64,000 nt of DNA from Prolixibacter bellariivorans ATCC BAA-1284 (GCF_000621705.1 NZ_JHXO01000010.1:62001-126000), one strand, 5' to 3'. Counted from the first letter of the stretch, positions 24,929-34,621 are shown. The notes: a model not told the origin generated them from the letters alone. A program made the numbers and translations.

Positions 24929-26773
24929 CTACTTCTCCCTAAGTGTCCGGAATCTTTTTCGTGCCTCTTCGATATAAATACTGCCGGGATGATTCAAAAC
25001 AATGTCCTTATAAACAGCTTTGGCCTTATCCGGAAGATTCAACTTCTCTTGATATAACTGCCCAAGCCTGAAACGGGCTTCCTCGCAATTTCTTCCTTCG
25101 GGATACCTTGCCAATAAATCACTGTACACTTTTGCTGCCTCAGGGTATTTCTGAAGCTTCACCAAAATTTCTGCCTTACGGGAAAGCACCTCCTCAACTA
25201 AATCGCTGCTAGGAAACTTCTGTTGCAACGAATCGAGTACCGAAAGTGCCTGCTCCGTGCGATTGCAAAACAGATTCAAATCCGCGCGAGCCAGCATTTG
25301 CAAATCGCTGTTCAGCGAATCAGGTGCTTCATGGCTCTCTATAAGTAAAGAGAGTGCCAGCGCATCGTTGGCTGTTAGCTTCGCCGTACTTCCTTTTAAA
25401 ATATCCATTTGGGCCTTTACCCAATTAAAATCGCCCATGTAGTAAGCCAATTTTGCTCTTTTGAATTTCGCCTCATCGGCCAGGGCCGTTCCCCTCATTG
25501 CCTTGTCTACCTGAGCATACAATAAAACCGCTTCCCAATAATCGCCCGCACACACATTGCAATCGGCCAGTTCCACCTTCAGCGCGCCTCTTTGTGCCTG
25601 ATTCAGTCCCTGCATCTTTTCAGCTTTTTTCAGCAAACTGATGGCTTTATCGGGTTGATACCGGTAGAATGCCAAAAAACGGGCATAGTCTTCCATTAAA
25701 AACAGGGTGTAACGGTCTTCTCCCAGCTGATGAAATGTTTCCTGAAATAATTGATCCAGACTATCAACAGCTGTTCGTCGCTCAGGAAAGTCGGCCAGAA
25801 AATGTTGGTAGGCAACTTGTGTTTGCCTCAACTGAGCTTCTTCCCGGTAGGAATTGTCGCCTTTTCGGTTTTTCAGGTAATCGTATGCCCGAAGTGCTTC
25901 GGAATAAGCTCCGCCTTTGGCTGCCAATTGAGCCAGATTCAACAAAATAGAAGCTTCGTTTCCGGTTCTCCGATCGAGAGCCAGTGCCTGACTTAGTGCT
26001 GCCGAATAATTTTTTTGCTGAATGAGAAACCAAACATACAATTTGCTGTACACCACATTACCAGGCTGTGCCTGCAAACGAGCCAGAATTGTCTTCTGCA
26101 TTTCATCCTTTAGCTCTCCATCGATATCGTAGTAAAATGCGGTCATTAATCGCCCCTCAACAATGGTTAGTGCTTTAGGTTGCGATTTCAGCAAATCGAG
26201 ATAAGCATTCAGCATCAACGGATAATTCCGGGTACGGAAATAAATTTGTGCCAGCTCGTAATGAAATTCCTGCGAAGGAAATTTCTTTTGCGCTTCCTGG
26301 TAGACCCTGGCCGCCCAATCCATTTCACCCAACGTATAAAAAGCATTTCCCAGCTCAACAATACGCGAACGTTCCGGTTGAAGACCGTCGATAGCTTGTT
26401 GGTAACTCTCCTGCGCACGTTTATTATCTCCTTCCCGACTATACACGTATCCCTGCCATACCAGGTATTTAGGCCGTTTACTTTCCCTAAACTTCTGACG
26501 GATGGTTTTTAAGGCCGTTTTATAATCAGCCGATTCAACTAAACATCGCAGGTAATACTCAAAGTAGGCATCGGCTCCGGTATCGTTGTAAAGGGATTTG
26601 AAAAGCTCGGCTGCCTTGTCATATTTCTGCTCCTGGTAATAGCGATTGGCCTGCTCTCGAATCATCACCTTCGCATCCTTTTTCTGGGAAAATCCTTGAG
26701 GAATACCTGTGAAAAAGAAAAGGAATGTCAGGAGGCAAAAGTATATCGTAAAGGAAGTTTGTCCCTTTTTCAT
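24929..26773 (-). CDS. Secreted tetratricopeptide-repeat protein
   Basis: 614 residues. A signal peptide (hydrophobic IYFCLLTFLFFFTGIP, then GFSQ) exports it to the periplasm or outer membrane. The whole mature chain is made of TPR-type helical pairs. Clear repeats are near residues 40-70 (ANRYYQEQKYDKAAELFKSL), 105-140, 165-195 and again at the C-terminus (about 515-605: YPEAAKVYSDLLARYP and LPDKAKAVYKDIVLNHP), the latter resembling BamD/YbgF-type TPRs. It is presumably a protein-interaction scaffold; no enzyme domain is seen. Its start codon overlaps the stop of the YihY gene by 4 nt (ATGA), so the two are translationally coupled. Confidence 0.88.
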   Translation of the reverse strand: MKKGQTSFTIYFCLLTFLFFFTGIPQGFSQKKDAKVMIREQANRYYQEQKYDKAAELFKSLYNDTGADAYFEYYLRCLVESADYKTALKTIRQKFRESKRPKYLVWQGYVYSREGDNKRAQESYQQAIDGLQPERSRIVELGNAFYTLGEMDWAARVYQEAQKKFPSQEFHYELAQIYFRTRNYPLMLNAYLDLLKSQPKALTIVEGRLMTAFYYDIDGELKDEMQKTILARLQAQPGNVVYSKLYVWFLIQQKNYSAALSQALALDRRTGNEASILLNLAQLAAKGGAYSEALRAYDYLKNRKGDNSYREEAQLRQTQVAYQHFLADFPERRTAVDSLDQLFQETFHQLGEDRYTLFLMEDYARFLAFYRYQPDKAISLLKKAEKMQGLNQAQRGALKVELADCNVCAGDYWEAVLLYAQVDKAMRGTALADEAKFKRAKLAYYMGDFNWVKAQMDILKGSTAKLTANDALALSLLIESHEAPDSLNSDLQMLARADLNLFCNRTEQALSVLDSLQQKFPSSDLVEEVLSRKAEILVKLQKYPEAAKVYSDLLARYPEGRNCEEARFRLGQLYQEKLNLPDKAKAVYKDIVLNHPGSIYIEEARKRFRTLREK

Positions 26774-27741
26774 TTTAAATCGAGGTTAGAGAATTCTTCA
26801 ATCTCACCGGCTGAAAATCGTTTATTCTTCTTTCGGGCGTTCGCTATGCTCACATTCAATTCAAATCCCACCAACAAAATTACTGCATTGAAATAAATCC
26901 AAATCATCACCACGAGCAACGTACCAATGGAACCATAGAGTTTGTTATAACGCCCAAAATTATTGATGTAAAAAGAAAATCCCAGGGAAGTAATCAATGA
27001 AAGAATAGCTGCCAGGCTCACCCCGGCTGAAATGAAACGAAACTTGGACTTCCGCGCGGGAGCGTAATAGAATAAAAACGCAAAGGTGAAAAAGAACATC
27101 GCACAAATGACCAGCCACTTACCGACCTGCAGTAAATAGTACGTAAAGTCTTTTACCAGAATATGCTTCTCGACCAGAAAATTAAGTGCTAACTGTCCGA
27201 AAGTGATCAACGCAATTCCGACCGTCATCAATAATGTGAGAATGATAACCAGAGCCAACGAAACTACCCGCTGGTTCCACCACGAGCGGGTATCCATTTC
27301 GTGTACCGTCGCATTGAATGCTGAAATCAACGAATCAACTCCATTCGTAGCGAAAATCAGGGCGAAAAAGAAACCGAACGACAATAATCCACCGTGTGGT
27401 TGCGTAACGATATCCTCCACCGTACTGCTAATGGCTTCAAAAGCGTTCTGCGGAACAATGCTCTCAATCAACCCCAGTAATTCCGACTGAAAATTCTCAA
27501 TGGGAACGTAGGGTATTAAAGTAAAGATGAAAATGATGGCCGGAAACATGGCCAAAATAATATTAAAAGCAATAGCTGAAGCCCTTGTGGTGATGGAACC
27601 ATTTTCAATTCCTTTCCAGAAAAACAGACCAACATCGTAAAGGGGTACATCTTCAAAAATTGGTAATGAAATCTTCTTTGCCCGCTCCCGAATGTGTTCC
27701 AGCCGCTTGCGGACATATTCCTTCACTTCTGTCACAGGCAT
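26770..27741 (-). CDS. YihY/BrkB-family inner-membrane protein
   Basis: 323 residues from the ATG at 27741; a TTG two codons upstream is the alternative. The family was once called ribonuclease BN or virulence factor BrkB; its function is still unclear, and transporter-like roles have been proposed. Six membrane segments are visible between residues ~50 and 300. The family signature is present: TTRASAIAFNIILAMFPAIIF, the GGLLSFGFFFALIFATNGVDSLISAFN region, and LYGSIGTLLVVMIWIYFNAVILLVGFELN near the C-terminus. It lies between a DUF4783 protein and a TPR protein in a tight three-gene operon. Confidence 0.92.
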   Translation of the reverse strand: MPVTEVKEYVRKRLEHIRERAKKISLPIFEDVPLYDVGLFFWKGIENGSITTRASAIAFNIILAMFPAIIFIFTLIPYVPIENFQSELLGLIESIVPQNAFEAISSTVEDIVTQPHGGLLSFGFFFALIFATNGVDSLISAFNATVHEMDTRSWWNQRVVSLALVIILTLLMTVGIALITFGQLALNFLVEKHILVKDFTYYLLQVGKWLVICAMFFFTFAFLFYYAPARKSKFRFISAGVSLAAILSLITSLGFSFYINNFGRYNKLYGSIGTLLVVMIWIYFNAVILLVGFELNVSIANARKKNKRFSAGEIEEFSNLDLK

Positions 27742-27765
27742 AAGCAAGCAGTTGCGTAATTTTGG

Positions 27766-28158
27766 TTACTCTTTCTCGATGCGAAGTTGATGGATCAATG
27801 GCTTATTACCCTTATTCTTTAATAAGAAATATACCCTGAATGTTTCCTTGCCTGTATCCAGACTACCAATGGCGTAGCGGGCATCTTCCTTTCCGCCCTG
27901 GTGGATCACCCGGAATTCCCTGGGTTTATTTTTAGTAAAGAAATCCTTCAAAATCTGTTCTGCCTGAGCCTGCGAACATACGTTTTCCCTGTTTAAAATA
28001 ACAAGCTCAACATTATCGTTAAAGTAAGCTGCCAGCGTTTTTGCATTTCCGGAGCTTAACCCGATAATAATTTGGTCCGGCATTTGTGCATATAGTGCAG
28101 TGGCCGGAAGGATAAACAGGAACAAGGCGATCAAAATTTTTCCTGCCTTTTTCTTCAT
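27766..28158 (-). CDS. DUF4783-like secreted protein
   Basis: 130 residues from the ATG at 28158. A longer frame to 28287 crosses a promoter element and would bury the signal peptide, so I reject it. Residues 1-25 form a signal peptide (AGKILIALFLFILPATALYAQ). The rest resembles the DUF4783 family of small Bacteroidota exported proteins, with an NTF2/SnoaL-like pattern: GNAKTLAAYFNDNVELVI, EQILKDFFTKNKPREF and YFLLKNKGNKPLIHQLRIE. Function unknown; a ligand-binding or scaffold role is only a guess from the fold type. It leads the operon with the YihY protein 24 nt downstream. Confidence 0.85.
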   Translation of the reverse strand: MKKKAGKILIALFLFILPATALYAQMPDQIIIGLSSGNAKTLAAYFNDNVELVILNRENVCSQAQAEQILKDFFTKNKPREFRVIHQGGKEDARYAIGSLDTGKETFRVYFLLKNKGNKPLIHQLRIEKE

Positions 28159-28219
28159 ATCGCTATATTTAGTTACCGAAACAGTCATGCAACAATCATG
28201 CAAAACATCAAGCAAGATA

Positions 28220-28227
28220 CAAAAATA
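28220..28227 (-). promoter_or_regulatory. Candidate -7 element of the DUF4783-YihY-TPR operon
   Basis: TATTTTTG on the minus strand, 61 nt before the ATG at 28158. Confidence 0.5.
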
Positions 28228-28311
28228 TTGTAATTCGAAAGGGTCGAACAGTGGCTCTCCTTTTAAATCATTAAATTTAACCATCACAAAATAACTCAGG
28301 GAAATTGAAAC

Positions 28312-28785
28312 ATGAAAGTAACACTGGTAGTCATCGGTAAAACGGATAAGGATTATTTAAAAAAGGGAATCGATATTTACGGTAAACGACTGTTTCATTA
28401 TCTGCCATTTGAGATAAAAACTATCCCGGATATCAAGAACAGTAAAAATCTGACCACCGAACAACAGAAAGAAAAAGAAGGCGTCCTGATTTTAAATCAG
28501 GTTACCGCCATGGATCAACTCATTCTGCTTGATGAGAAGGGTGAAGAACTTAGTTCAGTTGATTTTTCGAAATGGATGGAGAAACGCATGGTCGCCGGAA
28601 CAAAACATCTGGTTTTTGTCATTGGCGGCCCTTATGGTTTTTCACCGGCGGTTAAGGAACGGGCAAACGGGAAATTATCACTGTCGAAAATGACTTTTTC
28701 TCACCAGATGGTCCGATTGATTTTCATTGAACAACTCTATCGTGCCATGAGCATCTTAAATGGCGAACCTTATCATCACGAATAA
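28312..28785 (+). CDS. rlmH: 23S rRNA (pseudouridine1915-N3)-methyltransferase RlmH
   Basis: 157 residues, standard for this SPOUT-class enzyme. RlmH methylates pseudouridine 1915 in helix 69 of 23S rRNA on assembled 70S ribosomes. The SAM-binding deep knot is visible as LLDEKGEELSSVDFS and HLVFVIGGPYGFSPAV. The C-terminal LSLSKMTFSHQMVRLIFIEQLYRA and GEPYHHE end are diagnostic of the family. It precedes the large histidine kinase by 5 nt, so the two are probably co-transcribed, though with no obvious functional link. Confidence 0.97.
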   Translation: MKVTLVVIGKTDKDYLKKGIDIYGKRLFHYLPFEIKTIPDIKNSKNLTTEQQKEKEGVLILNQVTAMDQLILLDEKGEELSSVDFSKWMEKRMVAGTKHLVFVIGGPYGFSPAVKERANGKLSLSKMTFSHQMVRLIFIEQLYRAMSILNGEPYHHE

Positions 28786-28790
28786 ATCCT

Positions 28791-31700
28791 ATGCGAAAAA
28801 TCTGGCGTCAACACCGGCTACTGCTTTTCTCTATTATTTTTCTGGGCGTTGCCTGGTTTGGGGAACACCTTCTTCTTAACAATTCTACACTTCATCACGA
28901 GGTAACTCATGTTGCTCATGTGGTAGAGGAAAAAGAATCAGTGCTCGATGAGGTTTTGGAAAATGTGGCACTTCATCCTGTCGCTGTTTCCTCCGACCGG
29001 TATTCGTTAAAGGTTGCCAACCACTGGGATAAACTGTCAAAAGAAGGAATCTCATTCAATATTTATCGGGGTGATTCGCTGCTATTCTGGACGTCATCTG
29101 AAACTGCATTCGACGATTCATTACCGCTTATTTCAGCTGATGAGTCAGTTCAAAAGTTGCCAACAGGATGGTATATGGTCAAACGGGTAAAAGCAGACAG
29201 CCTTACATTGGTCGGTTTTATTCTGCTCAAACAAGTTTATCCATATCACAACAAATATCTTCGTGATCATTTCCCGGACGATTTCCGGTTGCCGCCAGAC
29301 TTCTTAATTCAAAAAAAACCTTCTGCCAACCCTGTTTACAATGTAAACGACAGCAATGGAAAATTTCATTTCTCGCTGGAACCTACCGGAGAACTGGTTT
29401 CTCCGGAATATGATCTTTATTTCCCATCCGGCTTGTATTTTATCTCATTGCTCTTTTTATTAATCTATACCGTTCAAATACTGAACCTGCGAACTCCTAT
29501 TAGAGGACCCGTAAAAATCATTTTTAGTTTACTGATTGCTGTCGGGATTTATTATCTCGTTAACCAACTGGATCGACCGGCTATTTTCGAATACCTGCGG
29601 CTGTTTTCACCCGTATACTTTGCCGCCGGGTCATGGCTGCCTTCACTGGGCGAATTTTTCCTCCTCTCCTTGTTATTACTTTATGTGGCGCTGGTATTCT
29701 TCCGTTCATTGGATGTCAAAGATTTTCATCACCCCAAATGGGGCCGTTTTTCACTGGTACTCCCATTTCTTTTTGCCGCATTCTATTTTACATTCACCAT
29801 TTTTCTGTTTCAGGTTCTCATCCTGAACTCTTCGATCGATTTTGAGTTTTACCAGGAAATGCGAATCTCCCTTCCCAATGTTTTGGGATTCATTTCGCTG
29901 GTCCTTCAGTGTCTGGGATTCCTGCTCATCGTCCTTCGCCTGCGATTCATTGCCGGTAGTATTCTTAACCTGAAACAATATCTTTTATATGCAGTTGTTT
30001 CGGCCGTATTGGCTCTTATCATTTTCATGCTGGGCGGACAAGCGGTCAACTGGTTTCCATTTTCTTTTTACATCATTGTTATTACAGCGCTCTATTTTAT
30101 TCGCTACGATGCCTTACTGAAATACCGGACAACATTCCTTGTCGTTTATTCCCTCCTGGCAGCATTGCTTTTCGATCATATGCTATTTGTTCAGGTGCAG
30201 GAGCGCAATACCAATATTCAAAAAGTACTGGCCGTTAACCTGGCATCGGAACGTGACCCGGCAGCCGAGCTATTTCTTTCCGATTTGGAACCACGTCTCC
30301 ATCGCGATACGCTTCTTCAAACGCTTCTTGTTCCACCGTACGATGTGCTGGAGCAATACCTGCGAAAAAACTATTTCACCGGCTTTTGGCGCGATTATGA
30401 TTTGCAGGTAACGGTTTGCGGTGACCAGGATAGTGTGCTGGTGAAACCCGACAACGATTTGCATCCGTGTCACGCTTTCTTCGAGAATATGGTATCGCAA
30501 AGCGGAGTGGAAATACCGGGCAGCGATTTCTATTTCATGGACAAGCTAAACGGACGCATCTCCTACTTTGGACAAATGGGCTTCAAAAGCGCAGTCGATG
30601 GAAGACCCCTTACCGTTTTTGTGGAATTGAATTCCCGGTTAATCCCGGAAGGACAAGGTTACCCCGAGCTTCTGCTTGACGAACGGGCTGCGCGTAAAAA
30701 TCGTCGCGACGGCTTCTGCTATGCAAAATATTACAACAATCAATTGGTCGATCGCAGCGGTAAATTTGCATATACATTATCTATTAAGGAATACCTTCAC
30801 GGGAATGGGGAATTTTACTTCTACGATCTCGATGGCTATTCACATTGTGCTTACCACATCAGTGGCGACAATTATACGGTCGTCAGTTACCCGAAAATGT
30901 CTTTTGTAAAACGGCTGGCATCATTTCCATATTTGTTTTTACTTACTTACATCGCCGGGCTACTGGTGATCGGTCTGACGAACCCGAAAGGCTGGTATTT
31001 CTTCCGGCGACACTGGGACTTCCGCCGAAAAATTCAATTCTCGCTCATTTCCATTTTGCTGGGAACTCTACTGATCATTGGATTTGGTATTATTGCCTAT
31101 AACTATGCACAATTCAAGGCATCTATTCAGGAAAACCTGAACGAAAAAATCAGAACAGTATCTGCTGAGCTGGAAATGAGGTTGGGACGCGAAGATCAGA
31201 TTTCTCCCGACATGGAGAATTACCTCGATTTTGAATTGATTCAGCTTTCAGATATTTCCTGGGTCGATGTCAATCTCTTTGATACATCCGGGACGCTGAT
31301 TGCCACTTCGCGCGATGAAATTTACGAACGAGGTTTGACTGCTCCAAGAATGAATCCGCGGGCATTTTATGCCATGTCGGTGGAGCACCGGACCAATTAT
31401 CTTCATCGGGAAAAGTTGGGAAACATGACCTTTTACTCATCGTATGTCCCGGTTTTCAATAACAACAACGAACTGTTAGGCTACCTGAACATTCCCTACC
31501 TCAGCAAACAAAACGAGTTGATGCAGCAAATTTCGGGTTTTATTGTGGCCTTCCTCAACATCTACATTTTCCTTACCCTCATTAGTGTCATGGTGGCGGT
31601 ATTCATTAGCAGCCGCATCACGGCGCCGTTGCGAACCATCGAGGAGAACCTGCGCGGTATCCAACTGGGAAAAGCCAACGACAAAATTGACTACCGTGCC

Positions 31701-32489
31701 AACGACGAAATCGGCCGGTTGGTAAAAGAATACAACCTAAAGGTGGACGATCTGGCAGAAAGTGCCGATTTGTTGGCACGTTCGGAGCGCGAAAGTGCCT
31801 GGCGGGAGATGGCAAGACAAATTGCTCACGAGATAAAGAATCCACTCACCCCGATGAAGCTGAGTATTCAATATCTCCAACGTGCCCGTCAACAGGAAAA
31901 AGAAAACTTCGATGAATACTTCCAGCAAGTAACCAAAACACTCATCGAGCAGATAGAAACACTATCCGCTATTGCATCGGCCTTTTCCAACTTTGCCCGG
32001 ATGCCTAAAGCTCATTACGAGAAATTGGACTTATGTGACCGGCTTCAGGAAGTTGCGAATCTTTTCGATAACAACCCACAAGCCTCGGTTCGTTTCGAAC
32101 AGTCATCCAGTTGCCCGGTATTTGTTCTGGCTGATAAAGAACAGCTGAGCCGGGCCTTCATCAACCTGGTGAAGAATGGTATGCAAGCTATTCCCAGGAA
32201 CCGGAAAGGTTCGATTGAGATCAGGCTGGATGCCGAAGCAGAATACGCACAGGTAGAAGTATCCGACAACGGAATTGGCGTAGCCGAAGAGCTCAGAAGC
32301 AAGTTATTCGAGCCAAACTTCACAACCAAAACCAGTGGTATGGGACTGGGGCTGGCCATTACCAAAAACATTATCGAAAACCTAAGCGGGAAAATCTGGT
32401 TTGAGACATCGCCCAATAAGGGTACCTGTTTCTTTATCCGGTTACCATTATACAACAAAGAACTCCATGAAAATCACGATTCTGAATGA
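28791..32489 (+). CDS. Very large membrane sensor histidine kinase (NtrY-like)
   Basis: 1232 residues. Order: an N-terminal membrane helix (~8-24), a ~190-residue extracytoplasmic region, a block of about seven membrane helices (~205-450), a second extracytoplasmic region (~470-700), helices near 715 and 755, a third extracytoplasmic sensor segment (~785-915), a last helix (~920-945), HAMP (~945-1000), HisKA with phospho-acceptor His1013 in AHEIKNPLTPMKLSI, and HATPase_c (N-box FINLVKNGMQAI, G1 VSDNGIGVAEE, G2 TSGMGLGLAI). The HisKA-HATPase end is like NtrY. No response-regulator gene is adjacent. It begins 5 nt after rlmH and overlaps the next gene. The signal is unknown; several sensor modules suggest more than one input. 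Confidence 0.9.
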   Translation: MRKIWRQHRLLLFSIIFLGVAWFGEHLLLNNSTLHHEVTHVAHVVEEKESVLDEVLENVALHPVAVSSDRYSLKVANHWDKLSKEGISFNIYRGDSLLFWTSSETAFDDSLPLISADESVQKLPTGWYMVKRVKADSLTLVGFILLKQVYPYHNKYLRDHFPDDFRLPPDFLIQKKPSANPVYNVNDSNGKFHFSLEPTGELVSPEYDLYFPSGLYFISLLFLLIYTVQILNLRTPIRGPVKIIFSLLIAVGIYYLVNQLDRPAIFEYLRLFSPVYFAAGSWLPSLGEFFLLSLLLLYVALVFFRSLDVKDFHHPKWGRFSLVLPFLFAAFYFTFTIFLFQVLILNSSIDFEFYQEMRISLPNVLGFISLVLQCLGFLLIVLRLRFIAGSILNLKQYLLYAVVSAVLALIIFMLGGQAVNWFPFSFYIIVITALYFIRYDALLKYRTTFLVVYSLLAALLFDHMLFVQVQERNTNIQKVLAVNLASERDPAAELFLSDLEPRLHRDTLLQTLLVPPYDVLEQYLRKNYFTGFWRDYDLQVTVCGDQDSVLVKPDNDLHPCHAFFENMVSQSGVEIPGSDFYFMDKLNGRISYFGQMGFKSAVDGRPLTVFVELNSRLIPEGQGYPELLLDERAARKNRRDGFCYAKYYNNQLVDRSGKFAYTLSIKEYLHGNGEFYFYDLDGYSHCAYHISGDNYTVVSYPKMSFVKRLASFPYLFLLTYIAGLLVIGLTNPKGWYFFRRHWDFRRKIQFSLISILLGTLLIIGFGIIAYNYAQFKASIQENLNEKIRTVSAELEMRLGREDQISPDMENYLDFELIQLSDISWVDVNLFDTSGTLIATSRDEIYERGLTAPRMNPRAFYAMSVEHRTNYLHREKLGNMTFYSSYVPVFNNNNELLGYLNIPYLSKQNELMQQISGFIVAFLNIYIFLTLISVMVAVFISSRITAPLRTIEENLRGIQLGKANDKIDYRANDEIGRLVKEYNLKVDDLAESADLLARSERESAWREMARQIAHEIKNPLTPMKLSIQYLQRARQQEKENFDEYFQQVTKTLIEQIETLSAIASAFSNFARMPKAHYEKLDLCDRLQEVANLFDNNPQASVRFEQSSSCPVFVLADKEQLSRAFINLVKNGMQAIPRNRKGSIEIRLDAEAEYAQVEVSDNGIGVAEELRSKLFEPNFTTKTSGMGLGLAITKNIIENLSGKIWFETSPNKGTCFFIRLPLYNKELHENHDSE

Positions 32490-33243
32490 CAATACAGCCG
32501 GCAAGGTTTGCCGTGCGGAACATGGATTATCCTTTCTGATAGAGGCCGATCAAACCATCCTGTTCGATACAGGACCGTCAGATATTATTCTTCACAATGC
32601 CCGAATCTTAGGAATCGACCTGAAAACGATTGACGCCATCGTGTTGAGTCACGGTCACTGGGATCACGCCAATGGCTTGATGCATCTCGGGCACAAGCCA
32701 CTCATATTGCATCCCGATGTGTTTCTTTCCCGTTTCCGGAAAGCCGATCATTCACCGCTGGGTATGCCGGCAAGTCGCGAAGAACTCTCCAAACGATTCG
32801 AGATTATTAAAAGTCGCGAACCCTACCCCATTTCGGATGAACTTTGGTTTTTAGGCGAAATTCCCCGCGTCACGGATTTTGAGGCAAAAGAAACGCCGTT
32901 CGAGCTGGCAGATGGCAGCGATGATTTTGTTCCCGACGATTCAGGAATGGTGGCACTGACTGACCATGGACTCGTGGTGATTTCAGGATGTGCCCATGCC
33001 GGCATCTGCAACATAGTGCTGCATGCGCAGAAAGTTATTCCAGGGTTTCCGGTATATGCCGTCATTGGTGGGTTTCACCTGACCAGCGAAACGGAAGGAG
33101 TTGAAAAGACCATTGAATTTATGAAGGAACACAAGGTTACCCGGGTCATTCCGTCACATTGTACTGGCTTACCCGCATTGACCCGCTTTTACCAGGAATT
33201 TCCTTTTATGCAGATAAGAACAGGACAAACGCTGGAATTCTAA
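32467..33243 (+). CDS. Metallo-beta-lactamase-fold hydrolase (COG1237-like)
   Basis: 258 residues from the ATG at 32467, which overlaps the kinase stop by 23 nt; an upstream frame to 32401 adds a non-family segment. The metal motif SHGHWDHANGL (HxHxDH) is present near residue 60, with further ligands in ISGCAHAGICNIV, IGGFHLTSE and IPSHCTGL. This set, especially the GCAHxG and GGFHL segments, places it with the COG1237 group, annotated as related to dihydropterin-ribofuranosyl-aminobenzene-phosphate synthase, rather than with beta-lactamases or glyoxalase II. Substrate unknown. The overlap suggests co-translation with the kinase. Confidence 0.88.
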   Translation: MKITILNDNTAGKVCRAEHGLSFLIEADQTILFDTGPSDIILHNARILGIDLKTIDAIVLSHGHWDHANGLMHLGHKPLILHPDVFLSRFRKADHSPLGMPASREELSKRFEIIKSREPYPISDELWFLGEIPRVTDFEAKETPFELADGSDDFVPDDSGMVALTDHGLVVISGCAHAGICNIVLHAQKVIPGFPVYAVIGGFHLTSETEGVEKTIEFMKEHKVTRVIPSHCTGLPALTRFYQEFPFMQIRTGQTLEF

Positions 33244-33244
33244 A

Positions 33245-33274
33245 TAAAAAAAGCCGGCAGTGAACTACCGGCTT
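33245..33274. terminator. Terminator between the metallo-hydrolase and serS
   Basis: AAGCCGG/CCGGCTT stem extended by AGT/ACT pairs (33251-33274). On the minus strand it is followed by a long T run (33250-33246), so it mainly terminates serS. Confidence 0.88.
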
Positions 33275-33298
33275 CCAGTTTTATCTTAATAATCGATC

Positions 33299-34573
33299 TT
33301 AATTCATGATTTCAGTTCCCATGTAAGGCACCAACACTTTCGGTACGCGAATACCGTCCGCGGTTTGGTAATTTTCCAGAATAGCTGCAACAATGCGCGG
33401 CAATGCCAGTGCGCTTCCGTTCAACGTATGTGCAATCTGCGGCTTTTTCTGGCCTTCTTCGCGGTAACGCAATTTTAAGCGGTTCGCCTGGAAGGACTCG
33501 AAATTGGAAACCGATGAAACTTCCAGCCAACGTTCCTGTGCGGCCGACCACACTTCGAAATCGTAAGTGAGTGCTGATGTGAAACTAATGTCACCGCCAC
33601 AAAGACGTAGGACACGGAACGGCAGTTCGAGTTTTTCGACCAGCGATTTTACATAGCCCACCATTTCATCCAACACTTCGTACGATTTATCTGGATGTGC
33701 TATTTGTACCACTTCCACTTTGTCGAACTGGTGCAAACGGTTCAATCCACGAACATCTTTTCCATACGAACCAGCCTCACGGCGGAAACAAGCCGAATAG
33801 GCAGTGTATTTAATCGGAAATTCTTTGGCATCCACAATCACATCGCGGAAAATGTTGGTTACCGGAACCTCTGCCGTTGGAATCAGGTAGAGATTGTCGG
33901 CAGTGGCATGGTACATCTGTCCTTCCTTATCGGGAAGTTGGCCGGTACCAAAACCTGATGCTTCGTTGACCACGTAAGGAGGTTGCACTTCGGTATAACC
34001 GTTTTCGCGTGCCTGATCGAGAAAGAAATTAATGAGCGCTCGCTGCAAACGGGCTCCCCAACCTTTGTAAACCGGGAAACCTGCACCGGTAATTTTCACA
34101 CCCAGTTCAAAGTTAATCAGGTCGTACTGCTCAGCCAGGTCCCAGTGTGGCTTGGCATTTTCACCCAATTCAGGTTTTACGCCACCTTCTTCCACCACCA
34201 GGTTATCTTCGTCGGTTTTTCCTTCAGGAACCAGCGGCGAAGGAATATTCGGTAACTGCACCTGCAGATTCATCAACTCTTCATCTATCCGGTCGAACTC
34301 CTGATCCATCTCCTTAATCGACTCTTTCAATTCAGCGGTACGGGCTTTGGCAGCATTGGCTTCATCGGTTTTTCCCGATTTAAACAACATGCCGATCTCT
34401 TTCGAGAGTTTATTCATTTCCGCTTTGCGCGAATCCACTTCGTTTTGGGTTTCGTTACGCTTACGGTACAAGTCAAGTACCTGGTCGACAATCTCACGCG
34501 CGTCGAACTGCTTTACAGCCAATCGTTCGACAACCAAATCAGGGTTTTCCTGGATAAATTTCAGACTTAACAT
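33299..34573 (-). CDS. serS: Seryl-tRNA synthetase
   Basis: 424 residues, class II synthetase of normal length. It charges tRNA-Ser (and tRNA-Sec where present). The N-terminal antiparallel coiled coil (about 28-105, rich in Lys/Glu heptads) clamps the long variable arm of tRNA-Ser. The catalytic core shows motif 1 around FFLDQARENGYTEVQPPYVV, motif 2 AYSACFRREAGSYGKDVRGLNRLHQF, and motif 3 NGSALALPRIVAAILENYQ. Two nearby signals support a separate unit: its own terminator, and a TAAATTTG element 49 nt upstream. Confidence 0.98.
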   Translation of the reverse strand: MLSLKFIQENPDLVVERLAVKQFDAREIVDQVLDLYRKRNETQNEVDSRKAEMNKLSKEIGMLFKSGKTDEANAAKARTAELKESIKEMDQEFDRIDEELMNLQVQLPNIPSPLVPEGKTDEDNLVVEEGGVKPELGENAKPHWDLAEQYDLINFELGVKITGAGFPVYKGWGARLQRALINFFLDQARENGYTEVQPPYVVNEASGFGTGQLPDKEGQMYHATADNLYLIPTAEVPVTNIFRDVIVDAKEFPIKYTAYSACFRREAGSYGKDVRGLNRLHQFDKVEVVQIAHPDKSYEVLDEMVGYVKSLVEKLELPFRVLRLCGGDISFTSALTYDFEVWSAAQERWLEVSSVSNFESFQANRLKLRYREEGQKKPQIAHTLNGSALALPRIVAAILENYQTADGIRVPKVLVPYMGTEIMN

Positions 34574-34621
34574 GGTCGGTATGTTATTTTCTATAATTAA
34601 CTGTTAATCGCGAATAGTTGA

